Of a stretch of 64,000 bases of DNA, positions 20,218-31,199 are shown in pieces. The DNA is from CAYYKK01 sp046351395 (GTDB taxonomy: Bacteria > Myxococcota_A > Polyangia > Polyangiales > Polyangiaceae). The notes beneath the pieces were generated by a model, which saw only the letters and a list, made by a program, of their open reading frames with translations, ran no database searches and was not told where the DNA came from. The translations under genes were made by a program, and so were the position numbers. Every line of letters begins with the position of its first letter. Position 1 is the stretch's first letter. Where the stretch lies: the NCBI GenBank assembly GCA_046351395.1, contig JAXLYP010000033.1, forward strand, positions 1-64,000, read 5' to 3'.

Positions 20218-21526
20218 CCTGCCCCTCGGGGCAGCCGCCCGAGGGCTGGGGTTGGGGCTGTCCGCCCGGCACCGGGAAACCGCCCGGCAGACCGCAGACG
20301 CCGGCCGTGGGCGCCGATCCGTCCGCGCAGGCGTTCACGCAGCTCCCGAGGATCCGATCCTTGATCTGCCCGGACGCGCAGCCGCCCGTCTGCGGCGTCG
20401 GCACGGGGATGACGCCCCCGCCGCCCGCCTCCGTGACGCTGACTTTGTAGGCCGCTCGGCCCCAGCGGCGCAGCGTCCCCTCGTTGATCCAGGCGTAGCC
20501 GCTCTCACCCCACTTCGTGCTCCAGCTGTTGTGGATGAGAAACTGCCGGCCGTCGCCCCCCGCGCGGTAGCCGACGAGCACGAACGCGTGTCCCACGTCA
20601 CCGGTGCTCGAGTAGTCCTGGATCACGCCGTCGACGAGGTTCCGCGACTTCCAGGCTTCGTCGTTCACCGACGCGCTCATCCAGATGGGATCGCCGCCCG
20701 CGAGGACGCTCGCGGCCTGGTTGGAATCGAACGGGCGGCTCAGCGCCTCGAGGCCGACGACTTTGTACCGGCCCTGCTCCTCGGCCACGCGGCGCTCGCT
20801 CTGGATCGTGGGGTCCGCGTCCGCGCTCGCGGGTCGAACGCCGTACGCCTCGCCGCAGGAGTCGGTCGCGTCCGTGGACATCTCGCACGCCTTCGCGGGG
20901 TCGTACGGCCACGTGGTCTCGAGCGCGATGGGCTCGTTCGCGGTCTTCTCCTTCGCGGTGTTCATGCTGGGCACGCCGTAGTGGGCCCAGATGTGGAGCG
21001 GCGAGAGGACATCCCCGCGACCGAGCTTCTTCGCTGCCACGTCCATCGTGGTCGACAGGGAGAACGCGGTGCAGGAGCCGACGGCGCCCTGGCTCTTGAT
21101 GGGCCCGTCCACGCCCATCGCGCGGAGGTCGACGGACGGCGGGAGGGACCGGCCCGTGTCGAGGCCGAACGGGGTGAACGTCGTGGGCAGGAACGAGGGA
21201 AGGTTGAAGTCGAGCGAGGGGAGACCGCATTCGAACCGCACCCACGTCCCCGGCGCGACCTCGACCGGAGCGCACGGCACGTGCGCCGCGGCGAGGCGCA
21301 TCAGCGCCGCGACGTCGACGGGGCGGTCATACGCGGGCTGCGGCGCGCCGAGCGGCTGCGGGGTCGTCGATCCCCAGGCCACGTTCGGGATGCCGTAGGT
21401 GTACGGCCGTGGACCGCCGTACCCGGGCGGCGCGTATCGCGCGTTGTTGCGAGACCCCGAGGAGCAGCCAGAGACCGTGAGGAGGACGACCGAGACCGCG
21501 ACCAGGGACCGAGCCACACGTTTCAT
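20117..21526 (-). CDS. Papain-like (C1A) cysteine protease, lipoprotein
   Basis: 469 aa. Signal with lipobox VSGC (about 20) followed by a Ser-rich spacer, so anchored to the envelope. A propeptide-like stretch ends near VDLRAMGVDGPIKSQG. The mature papain fold shows the oxyanion Gln and nucleophile Cys in QGAVGSCTAFS (about 151), catalytic His in GHAFVLVGY (about 314) and Asn in NSWSTKWGESGYAWI (about 333). Two Cys-rich repeats after residue 390 (CASGQIKDRILGSCVNAC, CPEGQVNDPMTRQCVAAC) are separated by Pro/Gly spacers and may bind a surface partner. Probably an extracellular or periplasmic endopeptidase; a predatory role is speculative. Its 3' end overlaps the MutS-related gene. Confidence 0.9.
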   Translation of the reverse strand: MKRVARSLVAVSVVLLTVSGCSSGSRNNARYAPPGYGGPRPYTYGIPNVAWGSTTPQPLGAPQPAYDRPVDVAALMRLAAAHVPCAPVEVAPGTWVRFECGLPSLDFNLPSFLPTTFTPFGLDTGRSLPPSVDLRAMGVDGPIKSQGAVGSCTAFSLSTTMDVAAKKLGRGDVLSPLHIWAHYGVPSMNTAKEKTANEPIALETTWPYDPAKACEMSTDATDSCGEAYGVRPASADADPTIQSERRVAEEQGRYKVVGLEALSRPFDSNQAASVLAGGDPIWMSASVNDEAWKSRNLVDGVIQDYSSTGDVGHAFVLVGYRAGGDGRQFLIHNSWSTKWGESGYAWINEGTLRRWGRAAYKVSVTEAGGGGVIPVPTPQTGGCASGQIKDRILGSCVNACADGSAPTAGVCGLPGGFPVPGGQPQPQPSGGCPEGQVNDPMTRQCVAACPSGAPPMGGVCLPSIPGWGR

Positions 21527-21605
21527 TCCCGAGCATGGACGGACGAGGACGGCTCAGGCCGAGCACTATTTTGAAGCCCAGCAGCTTTTTTTCGGCGCCA
21601 GGCGG

Positions 21606-21842
21606 TCAATCTCGGTGCGAGTCGTGACCCCGGGTTTTGTGAGCGACCCAGCACCTCGGACAGCGCCAGTGGAACGCGTACCCATCGCCCGTAGCGGCGC
21701 GCGACAGGCGCCAGCCGTGCTTGGACGAGATCAGCGTGTGCGCCGTCTGCGTCTTCGGCGCCTTCGCCCCGCAGTCGACGCAGCACCGTTCGGCCACCGA
21801 AGGCTCGTCGTCGTCGTGGTTGTCGTTCAAGAAAAGGCTCAT
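21606..21842 (-). CDS. Small zinc-ribbon-like protein
   Basis: 78 aa from ATG 21842, with GTGGGGA just upstream; an in-frame extension adds 19 residues lacking conserved character. Two cysteine knuckles, CCVDC (about 20) and CPRC (about 62), with intervening HGWRLSRAATGDGYAFHW, fit a single zinc-binding ribbon. An acidic N-terminus (NDNHDDDEPS) precedes it. No signal peptide. Function unknown; small ribbons of this size often bind nucleic acid or a protein partner. Confidence 0.6.
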   Translation of the reverse strand: MSLFLNDNHDDDEPSVAERCCVDCGAKAPKTQTAHTLISSKHGWRLSRAATGDGYAFHWRCPRCWVAHKTRGHDSHRD

Positions 21843-22272
21843 CGTCCCCACCCTCCGAGGCTCTTCAGCGCGCGACGTGGCGCTGCGAACCACCCCCATG
21901 AAAGCGGATTTCGGGCCAGCTCGCGCCCGTCGCGGCGAGGCTTCGTCAAAGGGGAACGAAGTCGAGCGGATGGACGTCGACCGAGGTCCCGCTCATCGCC
22001 TCCACCCCTCGGGCCCGGATTGCAAACTTGCCTTTCATCGTTGCACGCCTGCACGATTCCCGGAGCGGGAACTCGGAGGAGCGTGGGGGGCCTCCTCTCT
22101 GCAATTCAATGAGCGCGCCTTCGGCGCGCCCATTTCAGTGGGGGCGCGTCGGGAGCAGGTTCCCGCGTGTCCCAAACCGTCGGCGCGGGTCTCTAGCCCC
22201 CCGACCGAGGCGAGCTCGACCGTGCCGCATCACGCCGCACGCCAAGGCCGCCTGGATTGAACGGAGCTTGAA
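21843..22272. other. 430-bp divergent intergenic region
   Basis: No credible gene. It holds one strong hairpin at 22113-22129 (GCGCGCC, TTC loop, GGCGCGC), and presumably the promoters of the zinc-ribbon gene and the Cys-rich lipoprotein gene. No clear -35/-10 pair was recognised. Confidence 0.5.
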
Positions 22273-22695
22273 ATGGCGATGAATGTCTTTCGATCGGTGA
22301 ACTTTTCTTGGGCTTTGGGGATCGTCGCGCTCGCGGGTCTGGCCGCCGCCGGGACGGGGTGCGCGCAGTCGAGCTGCTCGCTCCCTTTCGACCGGGACGA
22401 CGGCACGAAGGCGAACGCGTGCATCGAGCTGCAGACGACCGCGGAGCTCGATGACGCCGAGTTCTCCAAGTACTGCTCCGATGGGCAAGGCACGTTCCGC
22501 AGCAACGCCTGTTCGCGCGACGACGTGATCGGGAGCTGCGTGTTCCCCGACCAGACCACCACGGACGCGAGCGGAAACAAGGTGATCTACAACTACGAGT
22601 ACTTCTACTACGGGGCCGACGGCATCACGTCGGACGAGGCGAAGGGCTACTGCGACAAAGCGATGGGCACGTACTACGGCGGCGGGACCGGCTGA
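22273..22695 (+). CDS. Small Cys-containing lipoprotein
   Basis: 140 aa. Upstream AACGGAGC provides a ribosome-binding site. The signal peptide (ALGIVALAGLAAAGTGC) has a lipobox-like GTGC at about residue 30. The mature part has eight cysteines and ends in a Tyr-rich, Gly-rich tail (YNYEYFYYGADG, TYYGGGTG). No recognised domain. It converges on the nucleoside ABC operon, 36 bp from the last gene, but is not part of it. Unknown envelope protein. Confidence 0.7.
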   Translation: MAMNVFRSVNFSWALGIVALAGLAAAGTGCAQSSCSLPFDRDDGTKANACIELQTTAELDDAEFSKYCSDGQGTFRSNACSRDDVIGSCVFPDQTTTDASGNKVIYNYEYFYYGADGITSDEAKGYCDKAMGTYYGGGTG

Positions 22696-22731
22696 GCCAT
22701 TTCCGCGCGGTCCTCGAACTGGCCGAGACTG

Positions 22732-23589
22732 CTATTTGCCGAGCGACGCCGGGGGATCCGCGCGGCCGACCAGGCCGAGCGTCGCGAGGATCGTGAGCGC
22801 GTAGGGGAGCATCGACAAGAACTGGCTCGGGATCACCTGAAGCTCCTGGAGCTGGATCTGGAGCGTCTCCATCGCCGCGAAGAACAGGCAGGCGAGCCCC
22901 GCGCGCGGCGCGCGCCACCCGCCGACGATGACCGCCGCGAGCGCGATGAAGCCGCGCCCGGCGGTCATCCGTGCGGTGAACTGGTGCTGCTCGAGCGCGA
23001 GGTACACGCCGCCGAGCGCGGCGAGGACGGACGAGCCGAGCACGGCGATCGTGCGCACGGCGACGACGTTCACGCCGACCGAAGCGGCCGCCTCGGGGTG
23101 CTCGCCGACGGCCCGGACGCGCAGGCCCCACGGCGTGCGCGCGATGAGCCACGCGAGCATCGGGGCGGAGAGCAAGCCCAACCAGAGGAGCGGGTTCGCC
23201 CAGGTCGACGCGCCGTCCCCGCCGAAGCCGACGACCCTCGGCGAGTTCGAAGAGCTGTCGTAGAGCAGCTTCAAGAACAGCGCCGTCCCGCCGAGCGCGA
23301 AGAGGTTGAGCGCGATCCCCATGATGATCTGGTGAGCCTTGAAGCGCAGGGATCCGAGCGCGTGCATGCCGCCGAGGAGCAGTCCGCCGAGGGCGCCCGC
23401 GACGAGCCCGCCCCATGCGCTGCCCGTGACCTGGGCGCCCACCACGGCCGTGAACGCCCCCGAGAGCATGTACCCCTCGAGCGCGAGGCTCACGACGCCC
23501 GCGCGCTCCGCGAGGACGCCTCCGCTCGCCGCGAACAGGAACGGCACGGCGATGCGGACGGTCTGCTCGACGATCGACAGAACGCTCAC
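22732..23589 (-). CDS. Nucleoside ABC transporter permease 2 (BmpD/RnsD-like)
   Basis: 285 aa from GTG 23589, which overlaps the upstream permease stop (GTGA). The product is almost wholly membrane-embedded with about 8 TM helices. It contains the family loop FKAHQIIMGIALNLFALGGTALF and the EAA-like segment GLRVRAVGEHPEAAASVGVNV, typical of branched-chain/sugar/nucleoside type permeases that pair with BMP lipoproteins. It forms a heterodimeric channel with the preceding permease. Last gene of the four-gene operon. Confidence 0.9.
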   Translation of the reverse strand: MSVLSIVEQTVRIAVPFLFAASGGVLAERAGVVSLALEGYMLSGAFTAVVGAQVTGSAWGGLVAGALGGLLLGGMHALGSLRFKAHQIIMGIALNLFALGGTALFLKLLYDSSSNSPRVVGFGGDGASTWANPLLWLGLLSAPMLAWLIARTPWGLRVRAVGEHPEAAASVGVNVVAVRTIAVLGSSVLAALGGVYLALEQHQFTARMTAGRGFIALAAVIVGGWRAPRAGLACLFFAAMETLQIQLQELQVIPSQFLSMLPYALTILATLGLVGRADPPASLGK

Positions 23590-24643
23590 GACGGCCTCAC
23601 GATCGGCGCGCGCAGCTTCGCGAGGAGCCGCCGCGCCTCCGGAGACGCGGACGCCATGGCGAGGATCACGATCGCCTGGAGCAGCTCGACGAGCTGCTTC
23701 GGGACCAGCACGTGGATCGCGAGGCCACCCTGCGAGAGCGTCGCGAAGAGGAGGGACGCGAGGAGGACGCCGATCGGGTGGTTCCGTCCCACGAGCGCGA
23801 CCGCGATCCCCATGAACCCGATCCCGCCCGCGAACGCGTCTTCGTAGTAGCCCTTGTAGCCGAGCACGAAATTCGTGCCCCCAGCGCCCGCGAGCGCGCC
23901 CGCGAGCGTGAGCGCGCCGATCCACACCGCGCCGACGCGGATCCCGTTCGCGCGCGCCGCGTCCGGCGAGAGGCCCACGGCGCGCAGATCGAAGCCGAAG
24001 CGCCCGCGGAGCAGCACGACGAGCATGATCGCGATCACCCCGAGCGCGACGAACACGCCGACGTTCGCGGCCGACCCGTGGAGCGAGGGCACGAGCGTCG
24101 AGAGGCGCGGGAGCGCTCCCGCGCGGATCGCGGGGGTGTGCAGCGTCTCCGGATCGTGCAGCTTCGCGGCGACCACCCAGTTGAGCCCGGCGAGGACGAT
24201 GAAGTTCATCATCACCGTGACGATGACCTCGTGCGCGCCGAACCAGGCGCGCAGCGCGCCCGGGATCGCGCCGATCAGCCCTCCGCAAACGGCCGCCCCG
24301 AGGAGGCAGAGCGGCGCTGCGACCGCTGCGGGCACGCCCGTCGGGAGCGCGATCCCGACGAGCGCCGCGCCGAACGCGCCCGCCGTGAGTTGCCCTTCGG
24401 CGCCGACGTTGAAGAGCCCCGCCTGAAGCGCGATCGCGACCGAGAGCCCCGTGAACGCGAGCGTCGTCGCCTTGTAGAGGACCTGACCGACGCCGTACGC
24501 GTTCCCCCACGTGCCCTCGAGGAGCAGGCGGAACACCTCGCCCGGGGACTGTCCGAAGCCGATGATCAGGAGGTCTCCGATCACGAACGAGATCGCGAGC
24601 GCGATGAGGGGCGGCAGCAGCGCCTCGGCGATCCGATCGGGCT

Positions 24644-24647
<4 letters not shown>
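23586..24647 (-). CDS. Nucleoside ABC transporter permease 1 (BmpC/RnsC-like)
   Basis: 353 aa. ATG 24647 overlaps the ATPase stop (ATGA). About 8-9 TM helices; conserved features are LQAGLFNVGAEGQLTAGAFGA, GAHEVIVTVMMNFI and the cytoplasmic coupling loop FDLRAVGLSPDAARANGI. The family forms the inner-membrane pore for purine/pyrimidine nucleoside uptake. Tightly coupled in the operon, so stoichiometric synthesis with its partners is expected. Confidence 0.92.
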
Positions 24648-26181
<1,534 letters not shown>

Positions 26182-26185
<4 letters not shown>

Positions 26186-27225
26186 TTGCCGACCTCGACC
26201 TTCACGCGGCCCGCGACGATGTCGGCGCGGAGCGCCTCGACGCGCGCGCGCACCTCGTCCGGGATGAGGGCGCGGTTGTGCTCGTCGTACACGTATCCGA
26301 CGCCGTCCTCCGCGAGGCCGAACGAGTAGATCCCACCCTCGAACGTGCCCTCTTTCACGCGACGGACGGCGTCGTAGACGGACGTGTCCACCCCCTTCGT
26401 CATCGACGTGAGGATGAAGCCCGGCGCCTCGTCGTATTGATCGGCGTCGACGCCGATCGCGAGCTTGTGTTCGTCCCGCGCGGCCTCGAACACGCCGAGA
26501 CCGGTCGACCCGGACGCGTGGAAGATCACCTCGACCCCCGCGTGGTACTGCGCGAGCCCGAGCTCTTTGCCCTTGCTCGGGTTGCTGAACGCCTCGGGCG
26601 TCGCGCCCGCGTACTCCGCGATGACCTCGCAGTCGCCGCACACCGCGGCGACGCCCTGCCGGTAGCCCGCCTCGAACTTGTGGATGAGCGGGATGTCCAT
26701 GCCGCCGACGAACCCGATCTTCTTCGAGCCTCCCGCGAGCGCGGCGAGCGCCCCCACGAGGTACGAGCCCTCCTCCTCGCGGAATTTCAGCGCGGCGAGG
26801 TTCTTCGGGAGCGGGACGGGGTTGCCGGATTCGTCCACGCGCACCGCGAAATCGACGCCGGCGAAGTGCACGTCCGGGTACTCGTTCGCGAGCGCGAGCA
26901 GGTCGTCCGTGAAGATGAACCCGACGCCGATCACGAGGTCCATCCCCTCGGCCGCGAGCATGCGGAGCCCCGCTTCGCGATCGGATCCGTCCCCGGGCTC
27001 CACGAAGCGCATCTCCGCGCCGAGCTCGCGCGCGGCGCGCTCGGCGCCGATCCACGCGCCGTCGTTGAACGACTTGTCCCCTCGACCACCGACGTCGAAC
27101 ACGACGCCGACGCGCAGCGCGGGCCGCCCCACGGTCGTCGGCGCGCCGGCCCGGCGCGCCGGCACGAAGAGCAGCGCGACGTGCACGAGCACCAGCGCTG
27201 CGAGGACGAGGGCGAGCCGCTTCAC
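26182..27225 (-). CDS. BMP-family nucleoside-binding protein
   Basis: 347 aa, first gene of the operon. The N-terminal hydrophobic segment (LALVLAALVLVHVALLFVP) lacks a lipobox cysteine, so the protein is probably anchored by an uncleaved helix rather than by lipid. PnrA/Med/BMP fold motifs are present: VGVVFDVGGRGDKSFNDGAW, GVGFIFTDDLLALANEYP, FVGGMDIPLIHKFEAGY, ASGSTGLGVFEAA and GVDADQYD. Family members bind purine nucleosides. The BMP-ATPase-permease-permease order matches known nucleoside importers. Confidence 0.92.
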
Positions 27226-27289
27226 GCGCCGCGATGGTATCCGCGGAAGAAGCGCGGCGGAAAGCCGCGGCTTCGCGCTCGACGAAGCT

Positions 27290-28162
27290 CTAGGCGGTGG
27301 ATCCGCCGGGGCTCACCACGACGCGGCTCCACCCCGAGTCATCTCGGGAGAAGACCTCGTCGTTCCAACCATCGAGGTTGTTCTCGTTCACGATCACGTC
27401 CGTCACGCCGTCGCCGTCCATGTCGAAGATCGACACGAGCTTGAAATGCGCGGGGGCGCCGTCCATGTTCGCGTCACGGGGCGGCTCCACGCTCGAGAGC
27501 TTCCACTCGGCGCCGACGAGGCGCGCGAACACGAGCATGGGCCCCGCGGCGACGGCCCACGTGTCGGTCGGGTGCGTGCCATCGTCGGCGCGCTTCGGTG
27601 CCGTGAAGTAGGCGATCTGGAACCCCTCCTTGCCCTTCGCGAGCTCCTTCGGATCCGTCGCGTAGAGCTTCAGCGCGCCCTCGAGGACCGCTCCGAACGC
27701 GGCCTTCTGCTCGTCCGTCGCGGCGAACGCGGCGCTCTTCGGCGACTTCCACGAGGCCGAGGAGACGAAGAGGGGACCCGTCGTCGCGCCGGGGGTCGTC
27801 GCTCCCTTCTCCTTCATCGTGGCTTCGCTGCACCCCGTGACGTCGTAGGGCTCGACGCTCGCGATCGAGAACTCTCCGCCCATCTGCCCCCACTCGTCGA
27901 GCGCCCGCCACGTGCTGCCGATCGTCGCCCACTTCTTCGGGTCGCCGCACCGGTTGCCGGGGGTCTCGATCGCGACGAACGCCGCCTTGTCGACGATCGC
28001 GAGGGGGACGTGCGGATCGGAGGCCATGAAGTACGTCGCGGTGTCCGCGGGCGTTGGCTTCTTCTTTTTGTTCTTCTTGCCCTTCGCGAGCGCGTCCCCC
28101 GCGAAGCCCGTCACGAGGAGCGCTGCGACCGAGAGACCGAGGAGGAGCCGTGCGGTTCGCAT
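27290..28162 (-). CDS. Secreted protein with a calcium-type DxDGDGxxD loop
   Basis: 290 aa. Signal peptide LLLGLSVAALLVTGFAGDALA (about 26) is followed by a Lys-rich stretch (KGKKNKKKKP). The C-terminal third carries VSIFDMDGDGVTDVIVNENN (about 250), an FG-GAP/EF-like loop expected to bind calcium. The remainder has no recognised domain; two cysteines (CGDPKKW, GCSEATM) may pair. Similar C-terminal loops occur in the broken lipoprotein at 1126-1801, so both may belong to one family of VCBS-like envelope proteins. Function unknown. Confidence 0.72.
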   Translation of the reverse strand: MRTARLLLGLSVAALLVTGFAGDALAKGKKNKKKKPTPADTATYFMASDPHVPLAIVDKAAFVAIETPGNRCGDPKKWATIGSTWRALDEWGQMGGEFSIASVEPYDVTGCSEATMKEKGATTPGATTGPLFVSSASWKSPKSAAFAATDEQKAAFGAVLEGALKLYATDPKELAKGKEGFQIAYFTAPKRADDGTHPTDTWAVAAGPMLVFARLVGAEWKLSSVEPPRDANMDGAPAHFKLVSIFDMDGDGVTDVIVNENNLDGWNDEVFSRDDSGWSRVVVSPGGSTA

Positions 28163-28218
28163 GCTCCGCGTCTACTCCGCGACCACGCACGGGGCAAAGA
28201 ACTCCGCCGCGCTTCGAT

Positions 28219-29082
28219 TCACCCGTCGTCGACGACGATCTCGGGCGCGCGTCGCTCGCGCACGGCGCGGTAGGCGTCCGCGAAGCGCTTCGCGGTGGGT
28301 GGATCGATCCGGCCGCCCGCCTTGCCGTCGGCGCGCAAGCAGCTGCCGACGATCACGCCGTACGCCGAGGCGACGGACTGGAGGTTCGACTCGGTGACGC
28401 CGCTCGCGACGTACACGGGCGTGCTGACGGCGCTGATCACCTCGTGCATGTCGCGGAGCGCGACGGTCTTGCCCGTGCCCCGGCCCGTGACGAGCAGCGC
28501 GTCGGCGCCGCCGCGGTAAGCGAGATCCTGCGCCTCGTCGGCGAGCGGGCGCGGCGCGATCGGCGCGGCGTGTTTCACGTCGACGTCGCAGAGGAGGCGC
28601 ACGTGCGTTGCTCCGAGGTTCCTTCGGAGGCGGAGCGTCTCGTGGGCCATCCCCTCGATGATCCCCTGATCCGTGAGGCGCGCGCCGATGTGCACGTTGA
28701 CGCGGATGAACGACGCGCCGACCGCTGCGGCGATCGCGAGCGCCGCCTCCGCGTCGTTCCGGAGCACGTTGATCCCGAGCGGGAGCATCGGCGCGGTGAC
28801 GCGCGCGGCGAGCGCGCACCGGGTCATCGCCGCGACGGTGATCGCGGAGACCTTCTTGGGCTCGAACGGCGCGTCCCCGTAGTTCTCGATGATCATCCCG
28901 TCGAAGCCGGCCTCCGCGAGCGCCTGCGCGTCGCGCGCGCAGGAGGCCGCAATCGCGGCGATGTCGCTCTCTGCGTGGGGCGCGCCGGGAAGGGCGCGGA
29001 GGTGGATCACCCCGATGAGCGGTGGCAGCGGAGCGAGCGCCCCGGGGGGCACGGTCGGAGGCGGGAGTGGGGTCTGGTACAC
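28219..29082 (-). CDS. BtpA/SgcQ-family TIM-barrel protein
   Basis: 287 aa, cytoplasmic. Family motifs: LIGVIHLRALPGAP near the N-terminus, GFDGMIIENYGDAPF (about 58), PLGINVLRNDAEAALAIA (about 100), FIRVNVHIGARLTDQGII and ALLVTGRGTGKTV (about 197). BtpA was named for photosystem I biogenesis in cyanobacteria, but homologues are widespread in non-photosynthetic organisms (SgcQ in sugar operons), where the fold resembles aldolase-type barrels. The substrate is unknown here. The next upstream gene starts its stop only 3 bp away, so the two are in one transcription unit. Confidence 0.88.
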   Translation of the reverse strand: MYQTPLPPPTVPPGALAPLPPLIGVIHLRALPGAPHAESDIAAIAASCARDAQALAEAGFDGMIIENYGDAPFEPKKVSAITVAAMTRCALAARVTAPMLPLGINVLRNDAEAALAIAAAVGASFIRVNVHIGARLTDQGIIEGMAHETLRLRRNLGATHVRLLCDVDVKHAAPIAPRPLADEAQDLAYRGGADALLVTGRGTGKTVALRDMHEVISAVSTPVYVASGVTESNLQSVASAYGVIVGSCLRADGKAGGRIDPPTAKRFADAYRAVRERRAPEIVVDDG

Positions 29083-29085
29083 GGG

Positions 29086-29958
29086 TCAGGTCTCGGCGCT
29101 CAGCGGGGACTCGCCCATCGGTCCGTCCTCCCGAGCCTTCTTCTTTTTCTTCTTTTTGTTCGTCTTCGCCTCGGCGGCCTCGGCCGCCTTGTCGAACCCC
29201 TCGCGAAGCGACGGTCCGCCGTCCGCGCCGTACTCGGCGAAGAACACGTCCGCCACGTCGAGGAGCTTCATGGCGCGCGCTCGCTCGAACGGCCCGAAGA
29301 CCGTGAGCGCCATCGCCTTGTCGTGGACGACGACGTGGATGTCCGCGTTCTCGAGCAGCTCCTCGCGGAGCTCGGGGATCATGAACGTGCGCACGCCCTT
29401 CGGGTCCTCGCCCTGGGTGACGTACGCGGCCGCGAACTCCTGATCCTTGAACCCGATCGTCCGCGCGGGCAGCGGATCGCCCGTCACGAGCGGGTGGAGT
29501 TCGAACGCGGGCGCCTTCGCCTCGAGGCGGAGGAGGATGGACGTGTAGTCGCTGATCGCCCCCTCGTCGCTCCCCACGATCGCGATGTACGCGTTTTTGG
29601 GGTGCACCTCGAGGAACGCGACGGGCTTGCCGCCGCCCACCTGGTCCAGGATGAAGCCGATGTCGCTCGGCGGGGCGGTGACGATCTTCGCGGTCGGCTG
29701 CGGGAGGATCTCCTTCGCGCCGGGCTTCTCGGGCGCGGGCAGCGCCGGCGTGCGGTCACCGAAGGCCGCGAAGTACGCGACCTCTCGATCCAGCATCGTC
29801 GGCTTCGGCCGCGTCCATACCCAGAGGAGGTACACGGCCGCCGGAACGGTCACGAACAGGCCCACCATCCCTGCGTTCGCGGGCAGCGCGAACATCGTCG
29901 GATCGTAGACGACCATCACGGACGCGATGGTCAGCACGACTGCGATGAAGGGGAACAT
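29086..29958 (-). CDS. Membrane-anchored protein of unknown function
   Basis: 290 aa. Two N-terminal TM helices (MFPFIAVVLTIASVMVVY and GLFVTVPAAVYLLWVW) are followed by a soluble domain (about 60-255) with no recognised motif, then a highly charged tail (TNKKKKKKKAREDG). It lies 3 bp upstream of the BtpA-family gene on the same strand. No cysteines or obvious catalytic pattern. Conserved-looking coding pattern, but no family could be assigned. Confidence 0.7.
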   Translation of the reverse strand: MFPFIAVVLTIASVMVVYDPTMFALPANAGMVGLFVTVPAAVYLLWVWTRPKPTMLDREVAYFAAFGDRTPALPAPEKPGAKEILPQPTAKIVTAPPSDIGFILDQVGGGKPVAFLEVHPKNAYIAIVGSDEGAISDYTSILLRLEAKAPAFELHPLVTGDPLPARTIGFKDQEFAAAYVTQGEDPKGVRTFMIPELREELLENADIHVVVHDKAMALTVFGPFERARAMKLLDVADVFFAEYGADGGPSLREGFDKAAEAAEAKTNKKKKKKKAREDGPMGESPLSAET

Positions 29959-30006
29959 CGCGGCGAACGCTAGTGCAGCGCTCGGAGGAGCGCCACCGGG
30001 GAGGCG

Positions 30007-30456
30007 TCAGCGGCGCTCGGCGCGCGCTCGCAGGGCGCGCGCCTGGCGCTCGAAGCCGTCCCGAACCGCGTCGAGCGGGACGAACGCGAGGAGCGCACCG
30101 CTGAACGGCTCGACAGACCGGTAGAGCGTCCCGTCCCCGGTGCGCTCGAGGGTCTGCGTCCGGGTGCCCCGCACGAGGCCGAGGGACGCGAGGGGGCCGC
30201 GGTAGGCGTACGACCATCGCGCCGCGCCGTTCGCGGGCGGCTCGCACGCCTCGATCCGCTCGAGGGACCGAGCAGTACCGCCCGTCGACCACCGAACGAG
30301 GAAGCGCATCGTGGTCCCGACGGCCGTCGGATCGCCGTCCGCGGACGCGCGGATCACGAACGGGTTCCACTCCGGGTACCCGCCGATGTCGACGAGGATG
30401 CTCCACACGCGCTCGATGGGCGCCGCGATCGAGATCGACGACTCGATGATCTTCAC
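30007..30456 (-). CDS. SRPBCC (START-like) family protein
   Basis: 149 aa from GTG 30456, with GGAGG 5-6 nt upstream; the start overlaps the stop of the AlkD-like gene (GTGA). Motifs of the polyketide-cyclase/SRPBCC fold: ISIAAPIERVWSILVDIGGYPEWNPFV at the N-terminus and a long C-terminal helix. The fold makes a hydrophobic ligand pocket; the ligand is unknown. Second of a coupled three-gene set with the AlkD-like gene and the unknown gene upstream. Confidence 0.88.
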   Translation of the reverse strand: MKIIESSISIAAPIERVWSILVDIGGYPEWNPFVIRASADGDPTAVGTTMRFLVRWSTGGTARSLERIEACEPPANGAARWSYAYRGPLASLGLVRGTRTQTLERTGDGTLYRSVEPFSGALLAFVPLDAVRDGFERQARALRARAERR

Positions 30457-31199
30457 GCGCTCGCCTCCGCGGAGATCAGGCGCAGCGCCTCGCGCTTCGA
30501 GAGGCCGGAGAGCCGCGCGTCGTTCGCGCGCACGTAGCGCCTCACCGCGTCCGGGTTTCGCTTCGAGTACTCGCGGAGCGCCCAGCCGATCGCCTTGCGC
30601 AAGAAGAACTCCTTCGAGGCGATCGAGGGCTCGATGCACGCGAAGAGGAGCGCCTCGTCCATCGACGGCTTGAAGCGCCGAAAATCGGGCGAGTGAAACC
30701 GGAGCTGCGAGAGGATCGACGTGCGCGCCTTCCACATCTGGTCCGATCGGGACCATTCACGCATCGCGGGCTTCATCTCGCCGGGGAACGCAGCGAGGAG
30801 CGCGCCCACGTGGTGGGCGGCGACCTCGTCGACGATGTCCCACCAGGACGCGCCGACGACGAGGTGCTCGTGGAGCGCCAAGAGCTCCCTCCATCGCTCC
30901 TTGGTCGCGAACGCTCGGGCTCTCGGGTGCGAGAGGAGCGCGAGCGCCGCGTACCACTCCTCGCGGAACCGGGCGCCATCGAAGATCGCGCGCACGTCCG
31001 CGTCCCAGCGCTCGGGGCTCTCGAACGGGTAGTCGTCGAAGATGGGCTTGAGCTCGCGCGTGACGGTGGGCTTCGGTACCCCGTGGTAGGGCATCGACGA
31101 CTTCATGTACGCCTGCATATCCGCCGCGCGCGCGGGATCTCCGTGCGCGGCGAACGCCTCGCGGACGCGCAGCAGCCAGCCGTTGCCTCGCGCCCGCAT
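30453..31199 (-). CDS. AlkD-like DNA alkylation repair protein (HEAT-like)
   Basis: 248 aa from ATG 31199, overlapping the upstream stop (ATGA). An all-helical HEAT-like protein: YMKSSMPYHGVPKPTVTREL (about 31-50), SWWDIVDEVAAHHVG (about 117) and FLRKAIGWALREYSKRNPD (about 210). The WWD motif corresponds to the catalytic Trp/Asp region of AlkD, a glycosylase that removes positively charged alkylated bases without base flipping. Predicted to protect DNA from alkylation in the cytoplasm. Confidence 0.88.
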   Translation of the reverse strand: MRARGNGWLLRVREAFAAHGDPARAADMQAYMKSSMPYHGVPKPTVTRELKPIFDDYPFESPERWDADVRAIFDGARFREEWYAALALLSHPRARAFATKERWRELLALHEHLVVGASWWDIVDEVAAHHVGALLAAFPGEMKPAMREWSRSDQMWKARTSILSQLRFHSPDFRRFKPSMDEALLFACIEPSIASKEFFLRKAIGWALREYSKRNPDAVRRYVRANDARLSGLSKREALRLISAEASA

